A DNA stretch of 64,000 nt from an uncultured Thalassotalea sp. (lineage in GTDB: Bacteria; Pseudomonadota; Gammaproteobacteria; Enterobacterales; Alteromonadaceae), in NCBI GenBank assembly GCA_947492575.1, contig CANLNK010000001.1:558001-622000 (forward strand), written 5' to 3'. The position numbers and the translations under genes are program-made. This document shows positions 20,021-28,521 of this stretch, piece after piece. Below the pieces are notes generated by a model, which had not been told where the DNA came from, did no database searches, and saw only the letters and a program-made list of their open reading frames with translations. The number at the start of each line of letters is the position of its first letter. Position 1 is the stretch's first letter.

Positions 20021-21325
20021 TTAGCCAATGCTTGCCTCGACAATAGCATCTTTGGTGACTTTTTCTGCTAGATACTTGGCAATCATATCGCGAGTTACAA
20101 GCACTACACCTTTCTCCGTAACCCTAAAACCATTGGCTTTATCTTTTTTATGATCGACACCAATTTCGATACCTTCAGGCAATATGACATGTCGGTCGAT
20201 AATGGCTTTCTTGACGGTACAATTTCGATTGATAATTGCTCCTGGCAGTATCACAGCTTCGTCAATATAGCAGTATGAATGCACCCTTACTTGTGAAAAT
20301 AACATACTACGCTTCACTGTAGAGCCAGAAACGATACATCCACCAGCTACGCAAGAATCTATGGCAATACCACGACGCGTGTCTTGGTCAAAGACAAATT
20401 TAGCTGGAGCGGTTTGCTCTTGATATGTCCAAATAGGCCAGTTGTCGTCATATACATCGAGTTTAGGCTCTGGCTCTATCAACTCAATATTTGCCTGCCA
20501 GAATGAATCTAAAGTGCCGACATCTCGCCAGTATGCTTCATGACAGTCTGAAGGGTCACAGAATGGATAGGCAAATACACGGTGTTTCTCGATGATCCTA
20601 GGAATAACATCATGACCAAAGTCTTTACTAGAGCCCTCGACGTTGGCTTCAATTTCCAGTTGTTCAAATAAAAAGTCAGTGTTAAATATGTAGTTACCCA
20701 TTGACGCCAATGTTTGTCCAGGCTTACCGGGAATTTGAGAGGGCTGTTCTGGTTTCTCATCGAATCTACGAACGCGCATGTCGTTGTCTACTGTCATTAC
20801 ACCAAATTGCCCTGCAGCTTCTTCCACAGGCACTTCAATACAACATACTGTCATATCAGCTTTGCTTTCAACGTGCTTAGCGAGGAGTGCACCATAGTCC
20901 ATGCGATAGACATGATCACCCGATAAAATCATTACGTACTTAGGCAGCTCATGTCGGATAATGTCCATGTTTTGGTATACGGCATCAGCAGTACCTGCGT
21001 ACCACCCATCACCATAGCGTTGTGATGCTGGCAATATTTCCACCGACTCACCCAGTTCTTTTTTAAAGTGGCCCCAGGCTCTATTGATGTGTCTGATTAA
21101 GGAGTGGGATTTATATTGGGTGGCGATGCCAACTCGGCGGATACCCGAATTTATGCAGTTTGAAAGTGGGAAATCTATGATTCGAAATTTACCACCAAAA
21201 AAGGTGGCGGGTTTTGCTCTCCAGTCTGTTAATTCGTGTAATCGCGAGCCACGACCTCCGGCGAGAATAAGTGCATAAGTTTCACGAGTAAGGTTACTAA
21301 TGTAACGGTTAGCATAAGTCGGCAT
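20021..21325 (-). CDS. glgC: Glucose-1-phosphate adenylyltransferase
   Basis: Makes ADP-glucose from glucose-1-phosphate and ATP, the committed step of glycogen synthesis. The start at 21325 gives [10 protein letters not shown] with GGAGG five bases upstream; a longer frame from 21385 is unsupported. 434 residues, near the E. coli 431: nucleotidyltransferase domain with [13 protein letters not shown] (21-33), [16 protein letters not shown] (38-53), [11 protein letters not shown] and FDEKPEQP, followed by a C-terminal left-handed beta-helix. First gene of the glgC-glgA operon. The branching enzyme, phosphorylase and glgX are not in the window. Confidence 0.96.
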   Translation of the reverse strand: MPTYANRYISNLTRETYALILAGGRGSRLHELTDWRAKPATFFGGKFRIIDFPLSNCINSGIRRVGIATQYKSHSLIRHINRAWGHFKKELGESVEILPASQRYGDGWYAGTADAVYQNMDIIRHELPKYVMILSGDHVYRMDYGALLAKHVESKADMTVCCIEVPVEEAAGQFGVMTVDNDMRVRRFDEKPEQPSQIPGKPGQTLASMGNYIFNTDFLFEQLEIEANVEGSSKDFGHDVIPRIIEKHRVFAYPFCDPSDCHEAYWRDVGTLDSFWQANIELIEPEPKLDVYDDNWPIWTYQEQTAPAKFVFDQDTRRGIAIDSCVAGGCIVSGSTVKRSMLFSQVRVHSYCYIDEAVILPGAIINRNCTVKKAIIDRHVILPEGIEIGVDHKKDKANGFRVTEKGVVLVTRDMIAKYLAEKVTKDAIVEASIG

Positions 21326-21758
21326 ACTTCCTCCAATAAGGGGTGAATTAGCCGTACAGCAGAAGCCTTTTTCCTTAGACTTCAATCGACAAGTTTATCT
21401 TTAAAAAAGTGAGGGTATTGAACGTTAATTACATGACAATTCTATGACTTGCATAAAAAGAATTGAACTAATTAGGTGCAACACGCAAAAAGTATTGCAC
21501 AAAAAACATTCAGCCTCTAGCTGGTTAGGCTAGTACTCACTTAAGATAATCTAAACCTAGCATAATGTGTTCCAGTCTTTATTGTGAATACACTCATTTC
21601 TATAAATTAGCCAAGCGCTCTTGTACTCGCAGAGCCTTGTTGTCTGGTTATTTGGACGATTTATGTGAATTCCAGATTGAAGCGCGTAAGTGACTCTACA
21701 ATTGAGGGTTTTTTATGCTACAGTGTGGCTATAAATCAGTCAGGAGACGATTGTAGTA
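21326..21758. other. 433-bp divergent intergenic region glgC / TPR-GGDEF
   Basis: Promoters for both directions should lie here. The region is AT-rich. I see no copy of the starch-locus palindrome, so the glycogen operon appears not to share that control. Confidence 0.5.
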
Positions 21759-23639
21759 GTGCGGTTTTATAGGACAAAAAATACGCTTTTGGCGATGCTA
21801 CTATGGCTATTTTCGTTTAGTAATTGGGCAGATAGTTATTCGGTTGATCATTTTAGAGCGATTGCAGACGATGTTAATCGCGCCCCATATCCCGTATATC
21901 AGCAATTACTTGCGATAGAGAAAAATAAATCTCAACTTTCTGATGAAGCCTATTTGTGGTTCCTCTACCGCAAAGCTCATGCAGAAACCCTACTTTACTT
22001 CCACGATGATTTTGCCAAAACTGTCGAACTGGGACTCAGTTTAATTGATCAGTATTCATCGGCAGAAGTTGTGGCATCACTTAAATCATATGCCGGCCTC
22101 GTTGCAGAGCGCAAAGGTAAATACAAGAAAGCCATTGCTTTGTTTAAGGAAGCAATGTCAATTGCTGAGCGAGAAAACCTTAACAGTATTTATACACAAA
22201 CAAAGCATTATCACGCCTATACCTTGAGTTTGACAGAACTTTATGAAAGTTCGTTGTCCGACCTGCAGGAAGCTTATGTAGAAGCTTATGCCCTAGAAGA
22301 TCAGTTCTTAATTGCCTTGATTAATGAAACCTATGGTGCTGTCTATGGTTATATGAATGAATATGATAAGTCGATAGAGCACTATAATCGTGCATTAGAT
22401 ACATACAGTCGCCTTGGCTATAAGCCCTATGTTGCAGAGGCTGTTTATGGGTTGGCATCGACATATCGGTACATGGGTGAGTACGATTTAGCCATAGATA
22501 AATTCAATCTTTATCGTGAAAACATTGCCTATACGCCAAATCAAGATATCAGCTATTTCGGCGCTTACGGCTTGGGAATGACGTATGCCGAAAAAGGCGA
22601 CTGTCCCCAAGCGCTAGCAGCAATATCGACGGCGCTCTCAATGAATGGCCAAATAGACTATGACGCTGAACTATTGAAAAAACAGGCACAGTGCTTCATT
22701 GAACAAGGCGAGCTAACGTTAGCTGAACAAAGCATAGATCAGGCATCTGAAATATTTGCTGATATGCCACAACTAGAGGGTACGCGCTGGACGTTGGAGT
22801 TGATTAAATTACGCGGCCACTTAGCTTTCGCCAATAAAGAATATGAGCAAGCTTATTTGTTGGTGCAGGACTTTTATCAACGTTACACAAAGGTGCAAGA
22901 AAAGAATTCTAATAGTCAGCTTATTCGTGTGAAAGCGGCGATGGAGCTTGAACGTCAGAATGTCGAGGTGTCGTTGTTGCAACAACGTAATAAAGTTCAG
23001 CAATTGCAGATAGCTGAACAAGCATTGGAAAACCGTCAGCAAACTTACTTGATTGTCGTCACACTTATGGTTTTGGTGCTCATTGCTATGCTGGCGATAA
23101 ATCAATACAGGGCGAAGCAGCGAATTCTTAGTCTGTCGATAACCGATCCACTTTCCGGCTCATATAATCGACGGTACATCTTTAACCACTTAGATCGCTC
23201 TATAGAAAGTCGTTCAGCTAAGCAAGGTGAGCTTACTATTTTGTTGTTTGATATCGATAACTTTAAAGAAATTAACGATACCTACGGTCACCCTTTTGGT
23301 GATGAGGTGATATGCCGCATTGTCCAGATTACGCAAGAAACTCTGAGGCTTGGTGACTCTGTCGGCCGAATTGGTGGTGAAGAGTTTTTATGTATTTTGC
23401 CAAGAGCTGATGCGGAGCAGGGCAAAGCAATAGCTACCCGTCTGAAAGACAATATTCAACACGCTCTGTTTACGACCGAACAAGGAGAGCAGGTTACGAT
23501 TACGATTAGCGTTGGCGTGAGTGAACTTTCCAACGATGTTACCGATAGAGGAACGCTCTATGTCAATGCCGATAAAGCTTTGTATGAAGCAAAAAACAGC
23601 GGAAAAAATCACGTTGTGATCTTTCAAGTGAAAGGCTAA
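21759..23639 (+). CDS. Periplasmic-sensing TPR diguanylate cyclase (GGDEF)
   Basis: 626 residues from a GTG with CAGGAGA about 12 bases upstream. A signal peptide (about 1-24) is followed by a periplasmic array of tetratricopeptide-like repeats (about 90-370; for example YGAVYGYMNEYDKSIEHYNRA), a coiled stretch (370-420), one transmembrane helix (about 428-447) and a cytoplasmic GGDEF domain. The signature is GGEEF (539-543) and the RLGD just before it (530-533) is an intact RxxD product-inhibition site. It should therefore make c-di-GMP with feedback control, in response to a periplasmic ligand or protein partner. It is divergent from the glgCA operon and lies 122 bp before the ovothiol genes; whether it controls either is open. 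Confidence 0.92.
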   Translation: MRFYRTKNTLLAMLLWLFSFSNWADSYSVDHFRAIADDVNRAPYPVYQQLLAIEKNKSQLSDEAYLWFLYRKAHAETLLYFHDDFAKTVELGLSLIDQYSSAEVVASLKSYAGLVAERKGKYKKAIALFKEAMSIAERENLNSIYTQTKHYHAYTLSLTELYESSLSDLQEAYVEAYALEDQFLIALINETYGAVYGYMNEYDKSIEHYNRALDTYSRLGYKPYVAEAVYGLASTYRYMGEYDLAIDKFNLYRENIAYTPNQDISYFGAYGLGMTYAEKGDCPQALAAISTALSMNGQIDYDAELLKKQAQCFIEQGELTLAEQSIDQASEIFADMPQLEGTRWTLELIKLRGHLAFANKEYEQAYLLVQDFYQRYTKVQEKNSNSQLIRVKAAMELERQNVEVSLLQQRNKVQQLQIAEQALENRQQTYLIVVTLMVLVLIAMLAINQYRAKQRILSLSITDPLSGSYNRRYIFNHLDRSIESRSAKQGELTILLFDIDNFKEINDTYGHPFGDEVICRIVQITQETLRLGDSVGRIGGEEFLCILPRADAEQGKAIATRLKDNIQHALFTTEQGEQVTITISVGVSELSNDVTDRGTLYVNADKALYEAKNSGKNHVVIFQVKG

Positions 23640-23761
23640 GTAATGTGATACGAAATTAAAACAAATGTCATTTTTAAGCGATACGCTACACACATTATGT
23701 TGAACAGTCACGTCGGTATCATCGGTTTACACCCAAGACTTAATGCTTGGAAGCACTGTTG

Positions 23762-24904
23762 ATGAAAACTACCAGTAGCTTGGCACGCCAGGCGATAGCA
23801 ATATTTCAAGAACAATTAACTTCCATGGGTTATACACCTCAGGTCCATTTTGAGCTGGAAGGCTGTTGTATGTTTCCTCATGGGCAACAGCTTACTCAAA
23901 ACCATCTTAAGGCGGTCAATCAACACTTACAGCAATTAAACGTTGAAGCTGAGTTAGTTGAAGAATATTGGCATAACCAATGGGAGCTAGTGTCAAAGTT
24001 TGAAGGTCAACCTCCTCTGAAAGAGGCAGAAAACTTAGCGCTTGCACTCAAATTTTTGCCTAAGTTTTTTCGTCAGGTTGGCGCAACTGAAACATTGATT
24101 GCACCTGTTGTTTGGTCTGGAGATACTGCGCAGCTAGCCGTTGGCAGCAAAAATATCTTTAACGATGGCCAACGTGCTGTCCATATCCCAAACGCCATTC
24201 AGATTAATATCAGTGTCTTAGACACTAATGGCAATAACCTAGTTGCGAGCGAATTTGGCGAAATTTTGCAGGCCTGTTTGATGCGTACTAGCTTACCTTG
24301 TTGCTTGCTCTACATGCCAGAACATGATGCATTTGAACGCTTGTTGTTAAAAAGCAAATACGGTCTAGCAGACGAGCTGTGCTCACCTATTGATATTTCT
24401 GGTGGCCATCAAGGTAGCATTGCACTGTATAAACAGCACGGAAAGCATAACCAATCTATGGGGGTCAAAACTCTCGTTGTTGATCAATATCAACAGGCGT
24501 TAGTGAGCGAGCAGCAATGGCAAAATACTGCTAGAGTTGAGCATCGTCTTGGTGCATCAAGCCATCATTACAACCCTTTTGTCAATGTAGCTTTTGCGTT
24601 AGCCAATTTGATTGATGCGATAGAAATTTACCAAGCTGGCGATGGAAGATTAGAAGATTTAACCCAATCAGTTGCACGAAACAGCTTACAACCTTTACCA
24701 ACCAAAATGTACCACGAAAAAAGTGGTTTTGATGCCTATACTCTGTTTAAACAAGATTCATGGTTTGCTACTCGCATTAATAAAAGTAACGAGCTGATTA
24801 ACAAAAATAATTGTCATGATGTTGACCTAGGTGAACATTTAAAACGTAGTATTTTGACGACTTTTCAACCTCGCAGTGAATTAACACTGCTGCCTTCTGG
24901 ATAA
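23762..24904 (+). CDS. Glutamine-synthetase-like protein, degenerate metal site, ovothiol cluster
   Basis: 380 residues; ATG at 23762 with GGAAG at 23749-23753. Not a standard enzyme, but landmarks of the glutamine synthetase catalytic domain appear in the right order: an acidic strand (HFELEGCCMFP, about 31-41), IQINISVLDTNGNNL where the family has GMHVHxSL...DGxNLF, HDAFERLL where it has NSYKRL, and ARVEHRLGASSHHYNPFVNV where it has RRIEHRxP...ANPY. The histidine positions of the GMHVH stretch read Gln/Asn here, so metal or ATP binding may differ. The stop lies 6 bp before ovoA, so the two are surely cotranscribed. It could ligate an amino group in a sulfur-histidine pathway, or be a non-catalytic partner. 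Fold call moderate, function unknown. Confidence 0.55.
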   Translation: MKTTSSLARQAIAIFQEQLTSMGYTPQVHFELEGCCMFPHGQQLTQNHLKAVNQHLQQLNVEAELVEEYWHNQWELVSKFEGQPPLKEAENLALALKFLPKFFRQVGATETLIAPVVWSGDTAQLAVGSKNIFNDGQRAVHIPNAIQINISVLDTNGNNLVASEFGEILQACLMRTSLPCCLLYMPEHDAFERLLLKSKYGLADELCSPIDISGGHQGSIALYKQHGKHNQSMGVKTLVVDQYQQALVSEQQWQNTARVEHRLGASSHHYNPFVNVAFALANLIDAIEIYQAGDGRLEDLTQSVARNSLQPLPTKMYHEKSGFDAYTLFKQDSWFATRINKSNELINKNNCHDVDLGEHLKRSILTTFQPRSELTLLPSG

Positions 24905-24910
24905 TCAATA

Positions 24911-27055
24911 ATGATGAACATTACCAAGCAACAATTAAAAACTCCGCTGCTAACTGGCGATGATGTTGAACAAAAAAGGCAAGAGCTTAAGGCATATTTT
25001 CTCAATAGTTGGCAAACCTACGAGTCACTTTTTGCGCTGATAAACAACGACGATGCTTTTTACAAGCGTCCTGAGCCACTTCGTCATCCACTTATTTTTT
25101 ATTATGGTCATACCGCGACGTTTTATATCAATAAGCTGATTCTCGGAAAGTACATCGATAAGCGTATCAACGAAAAACTCGAAGCTATCTGCGCAGTTGG
25201 CGTTGATGAGATGAGCTGGGACGATCTTGATAGTAGCCATTACGATTGGCCAGCGGTAGACGAAGTGCGGGAGTACCGCAATCAAGTGAGTGAACTAATT
25301 TGTGAACTGATTGACTCCATGAGCTTAACCTTACCTATCACTCAAGACTCTCTGGCTTGGATCATATTGATGGGCTCTGAGCATGAGCGTATCCACTTAG
25401 AAACATCTTCTGTCATTATGCGTATGTTATCGCTGGATGATTTAAACGAAAGTGAAGATTGGCAAAGTTGCCCGTACAAAGATAAAGCACCTGCGAACGA
25501 ATTGTTAAAGGTGACCGGTAAAACGCTGAACCTTGGAAAAGCTGATGATGATCAAACCTATGGATGGGACAACGAATATGGCGTTGCTGCTGTCGATATT
25601 CCAAGCTTCCATGCCAGTCAGTACCTAGTTTCAAACCAAGAATTTATGGCGTTTGTTGAGGCGGGCGGTTATCAGTCTCCTGAGTTTTGGACCGAAGAAG
25701 GGCAAAACTGGTTAAGCTTCAAGAAAGCTGAAATGCCACGTTTTTGGTTCAAACGAGATGCTCAGTACTGGCAGCGCAATTTGCTTGATGAAATGCCATT
25801 GCCACTAAACTGGCCAGTTGAAGTTAATTACTTGGAAGCAAAGGCCTTCTGCAATTGGCTGGCCGAAACGACAGGGCGAGATATTCGTTTACCAACAGAG
25901 CCTGAGTGGTATTTACTGAGAGAAAATCTAGATACAGATTTGGTGAGTTGGTCTGAGGCGCCCGGCAATACTAACCTTGAATATTTTGCATCCAGCTGTC
26001 CAGTTGATCGTTTCAATAACCAAGGCTTTTACGATTTGATTGGCAATGTCTGGCAGTGGACAGAGTCGCCAATTGATGCCTTTAGCGGTTTTGAAGTTCA
26101 CCCGTTATACGACGATTTCTCAACGCCAACCTTTGACGGCAAGCATAATTTAATCAAGGGGGGGTCATGGATTTCAACAGGAAATGAAGCGATCAAAAGT
26201 TCTCGTTACGCATTCCGTCGTCACTTTTTCCAACATGCAGGCTTCCGTTATGTGGAAGGTGATGGTGAAACTTTACCGTTAATTCCTGTTAATCGTTTTG
26301 AGACTAACGTCGATGTTTGTCGTCAGCTTGATAGTCACTACGGTGATCGCAGCGCAGTAGGGCATGGCTTGAATATTGATAACTATCAACAATCATTGGC
26401 TAGTTTATGTCGCGAGTGGGTTTCTAAGTACCAAGTGAAAACTGACAAGTTAATGGACTTAGGATGTAGTGTTGGTCGCACCAGCTTTGAATTGGCATCT
26501 ACCTTTGGACATATTGACGGAGTGGATTTTTCTGCCCGCTATATTCAGCACGGCGTGCAGTTGCAAACCGGTGACGCGGTTAGGTTTGAGTCGGTTAATG
26601 AGGGAGACATCGTCGATTTTAATGAAGTGTCGTTAAAAGACATGTGCCTGCAAACAAGTGATAACATTTTGTTTAGCCAAGGTGATGCAAGTAACTTAAA
26701 AGCGATATTTAATGGTTATGACGTTATTATCGCACAACAGGTACTAGAGCAATGCTATCACCCTAAAGCGTTTCTGAATGAAGTGGTTAACCGTTTGAAT
26801 GAAGACGGCTTGTTAATTATTGCCACAGATTACGACTTTACTAAACATGATACCGATAAGAATGCTTGGTTAGGAGGTATCAAGGTCAATGGTGAAAACG
26901 TATTTGGTAAAGAAGGTTTAGAGGCACTATTAAGTGGTGAATTTACCTTACTCGCAGACACCGAGTTACCTCAAATAACGAGGCTTAACAAACGTAATTA
27001 TCAGGTAAGCAATAAGCATATAACGCTATGGCAAAGAAAGACTGCAAAGCAATAG
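24911..27055 (+). CDS. ovoA: 5-histidylcysteine sulfoxide synthase / mercaptohistidine N-methyltransferase
   Basis: First enzyme of ovothiol synthesis: a non-haem iron enzyme joining cysteine to C5 of histidine with O2. 714 residues with the full three-part layout. An N-terminal DinB-like domain (about 15-180) offers the iron histidines H67 (YYGHTATFY), H158 and H162 (SEHERIHLE). An FGE-sulfatase-like domain (about 190-455) contains RLPTEPEWYLLRE, NVWQWTESP, KGGSWIS and RRHFFQHAGFRYV. A C-terminal methyltransferase (about 490-710) has the SAM loop MDLGCSVGR. This methyltransferase marks OvoA rather than EgtB and would finish ovothiol A by N-methylation. Start at the first of two ATGs; the ribosome site is weak, and translation is likely coupled to the gene 6 bp upstream. 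Confidence 0.93.
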   Translation: MMNITKQQLKTPLLTGDDVEQKRQELKAYFLNSWQTYESLFALINNDDAFYKRPEPLRHPLIFYYGHTATFYINKLILGKYIDKRINEKLEAICAVGVDEMSWDDLDSSHYDWPAVDEVREYRNQVSELICELIDSMSLTLPITQDSLAWIILMGSEHERIHLETSSVIMRMLSLDDLNESEDWQSCPYKDKAPANELLKVTGKTLNLGKADDDQTYGWDNEYGVAAVDIPSFHASQYLVSNQEFMAFVEAGGYQSPEFWTEEGQNWLSFKKAEMPRFWFKRDAQYWQRNLLDEMPLPLNWPVEVNYLEAKAFCNWLAETTGRDIRLPTEPEWYLLRENLDTDLVSWSEAPGNTNLEYFASSCPVDRFNNQGFYDLIGNVWQWTESPIDAFSGFEVHPLYDDFSTPTFDGKHNLIKGGSWISTGNEAIKSSRYAFRRHFFQHAGFRYVEGDGETLPLIPVNRFETNVDVCRQLDSHYGDRSAVGHGLNIDNYQQSLASLCREWVSKYQVKTDKLMDLGCSVGRTSFELASTFGHIDGVDFSARYIQHGVQLQTGDAVRFESVNEGDIVDFNEVSLKDMCLQTSDNILFSQGDASNLKAIFNGYDVIIAQQVLEQCYHPKAFLNEVVNRLNEDGLLIIATDYDFTKHDTDKNAWLGGIKVNGENVFGKEGLEALLSGEFTLLADTELPQITRLNKRNYQVSNKHITLWQRKTAKQ

Positions 27056-27119
27056 TGCAAAGTAAGCGGGTTAGTTAAGTAGCCCGCAAAATACACTTGT
27101 TAAAGCCAATTTAGAACCA

Positions 27120-27168
27120 GAGCCTCAAAAAATGAGCCCAAAAAAACGAACTTGAGTAAATGAGGCTC
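27120..27168. repeat. Inverted repeat between ovoA and the PLP enzyme
   Basis: GAGCCTCA at 27120-27127 and TGAGGCTC at 27161-27168 with a 33-nt AT-rich loop, 19 bp before the next start. A second weak stem, GCGGG/CCCGC, lies at 27066-27087. These could fold in the message and tune expression of the downstream gene; neither has a terminator-like T-run. Confidence 0.5.
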
Positions 27169-27187
27169 CTAGAATAAACCTTACGCA

Positions 27188-28378
27188 ATGAAAATAGTTA
27201 CGCCACCACATATCGCCTACACGCAACAATTTACTGGCAAGATAAATTGCAATTTAAGTAACTCCTGTGCGCAATCACAAACTGTTGAACAACTCTTAGC
27301 CCTTCCAAATGCTGAGCAGCGATGGACGGCTTTTTTTCAGCGTCCCCTTAGCTACACATCTGTAAAAGGCGATGGTCAACTGCGATCACAAATTGCTGAG
27401 TTCACCCAACAACAGAATGAATTCTCGACGCAAAGTACTTCGCTTAGTGCAGATGATGTCATCACGTTTACTGGCGCTCAAGAAGCGCTGCGCGCAATCT
27501 ACAAAGCGGTTCTTGAGCCTAATGATGAAGTGATTGTTTTCACACCTAACTATCCAAGCTTTACTGCTATGGCTGATGAATTTGGTGCTCAGCTTGTGCC
27601 GATAGAACTGCGGCAAGAGGATGGGTGGAGACTAGATATTGAAAGGTTGGCAGAAAAGGTTTCTCAGAAGACAAAGCTTATTGTGGTTAACGTGCCTCAT
27701 AACCCAACAGGTGCTATTTTATCGACGAGAGAACGCCAACAAGTACTCGAGATAGCGAAATCAGCTGATTGCTATTTACTGGCTGACGACGTGTCACAGC
27801 CGATGAACTTTTCAATTACAGATACTAATAATCAGGACTGTTTTTATGGGGATGGCAGCCTCGGACATGATTACCTCAGATATGATGTTGAATATGAGAA
27901 AACCGTCAGTGTTGGTGTCATGTCAAAAGCGTTTGGTTTGGGTGGAGTGCGCTTAGGTTGGGTGGTTTCTCGCCATAGAGAGTTACTAGATGCATTACTG
28001 GCTATTAAAGCTGGCGCCAGTATTTGCACTTCGGCGACAGATGAATGCTTTGCGCAAATTGCTTTTGATAATGCAGATAATATTATCATCAATAATCGTA
28101 AGCTTGTTGAAGCAAACGTTTTACACGCCAAACAAATCATAGAGAGCTCTGCGATGCTTGACTGGCAACAGCCAAGAGCAGGTTTACTTGCGGTTGTTTC
28201 CGTTAATACGAATGTTCCTATCGAGAAATGGGCACCAGATTTTACCAATAAAACTGGCGTACTCATTTTACCTGCTTTCTTATTTGGCCTCGAGGGTAAC
28301 TATTTTCGTTTGGGGCTAGGCCAGTCTGATATGCGCGAAGGGCTTCTTCAATTGGTGGAATACGTACAAACTTTATAA
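27188..28378 (+). CDS. PLP-dependent aminotransferase-fold enzyme, OvoB candidate
   Basis: 396 residues of the class I/II aminotransferase fold. Visible sites: NVPHNPTGA (substrate/PLP Asn), LADDVSQP (PLP-pyridine Asp; the Tyr usual in the DExY motif is a Ser here), MSKAFGLGGVRLGW with the PLP lysine K247, and a C-terminal YFRLGLGQ whose Arg would hold the substrate carboxylate. OvoB, the beta-lyase that cleaves the histidylcysteine sulfoxide made by OvoA, is a PLP enzyme of this fold, and this gene directly follows ovoA on the same strand. That position is the main ground for the OvoB call; a plain aminotransferase remains possible. Confidence 0.75.
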   Translation: MKIVTPPHIAYTQQFTGKINCNLSNSCAQSQTVEQLLALPNAEQRWTAFFQRPLSYTSVKGDGQLRSQIAEFTQQQNEFSTQSTSLSADDVITFTGAQEALRAIYKAVLEPNDEVIVFTPNYPSFTAMADEFGAQLVPIELRQEDGWRLDIERLAEKVSQKTKLIVVNVPHNPTGAILSTRERQQVLEIAKSADCYLLADDVSQPMNFSITDTNNQDCFYGDGSLGHDYLRYDVEYEKTVSVGVMSKAFGLGGVRLGWVVSRHRELLDALLAIKAGASICTSATDECFAQIAFDNADNIIINNRKLVEANVLHAKQIIESSAMLDWQQPRAGLLAVVSVNTNVPIEKWAPDFTNKTGVLILPAFLFGLEGNYFRLGLGQSDMREGLLQLVEYVQTL

Positions 28379-28521
28379 ATGAAGGAAGCATCACGCCCTA
28401 GTTTCTGTTTTATCTGCAGCTAGTCGCAAAAATCCCTCCAAAAGTCGGCTATGGGTAGGCGCTTACAATTTATTTGGTTAGAATTCGTCATCTTTTTATT
28501 TCCCAGATTGTTATTGGTTTG

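Noticed and set aside
24911-27055. EgtB of ergothioneine synthesis
   Set aside because: EgtB lacks the C-terminal SAM methyltransferase seen here, and no egtD gene is adjacent.
28389-28400. CACGCCCTA-like stretch resembling the MITE end
   Set aside because: Only about 9 bases match, with no partner end or element interior nearby; chance similarity.
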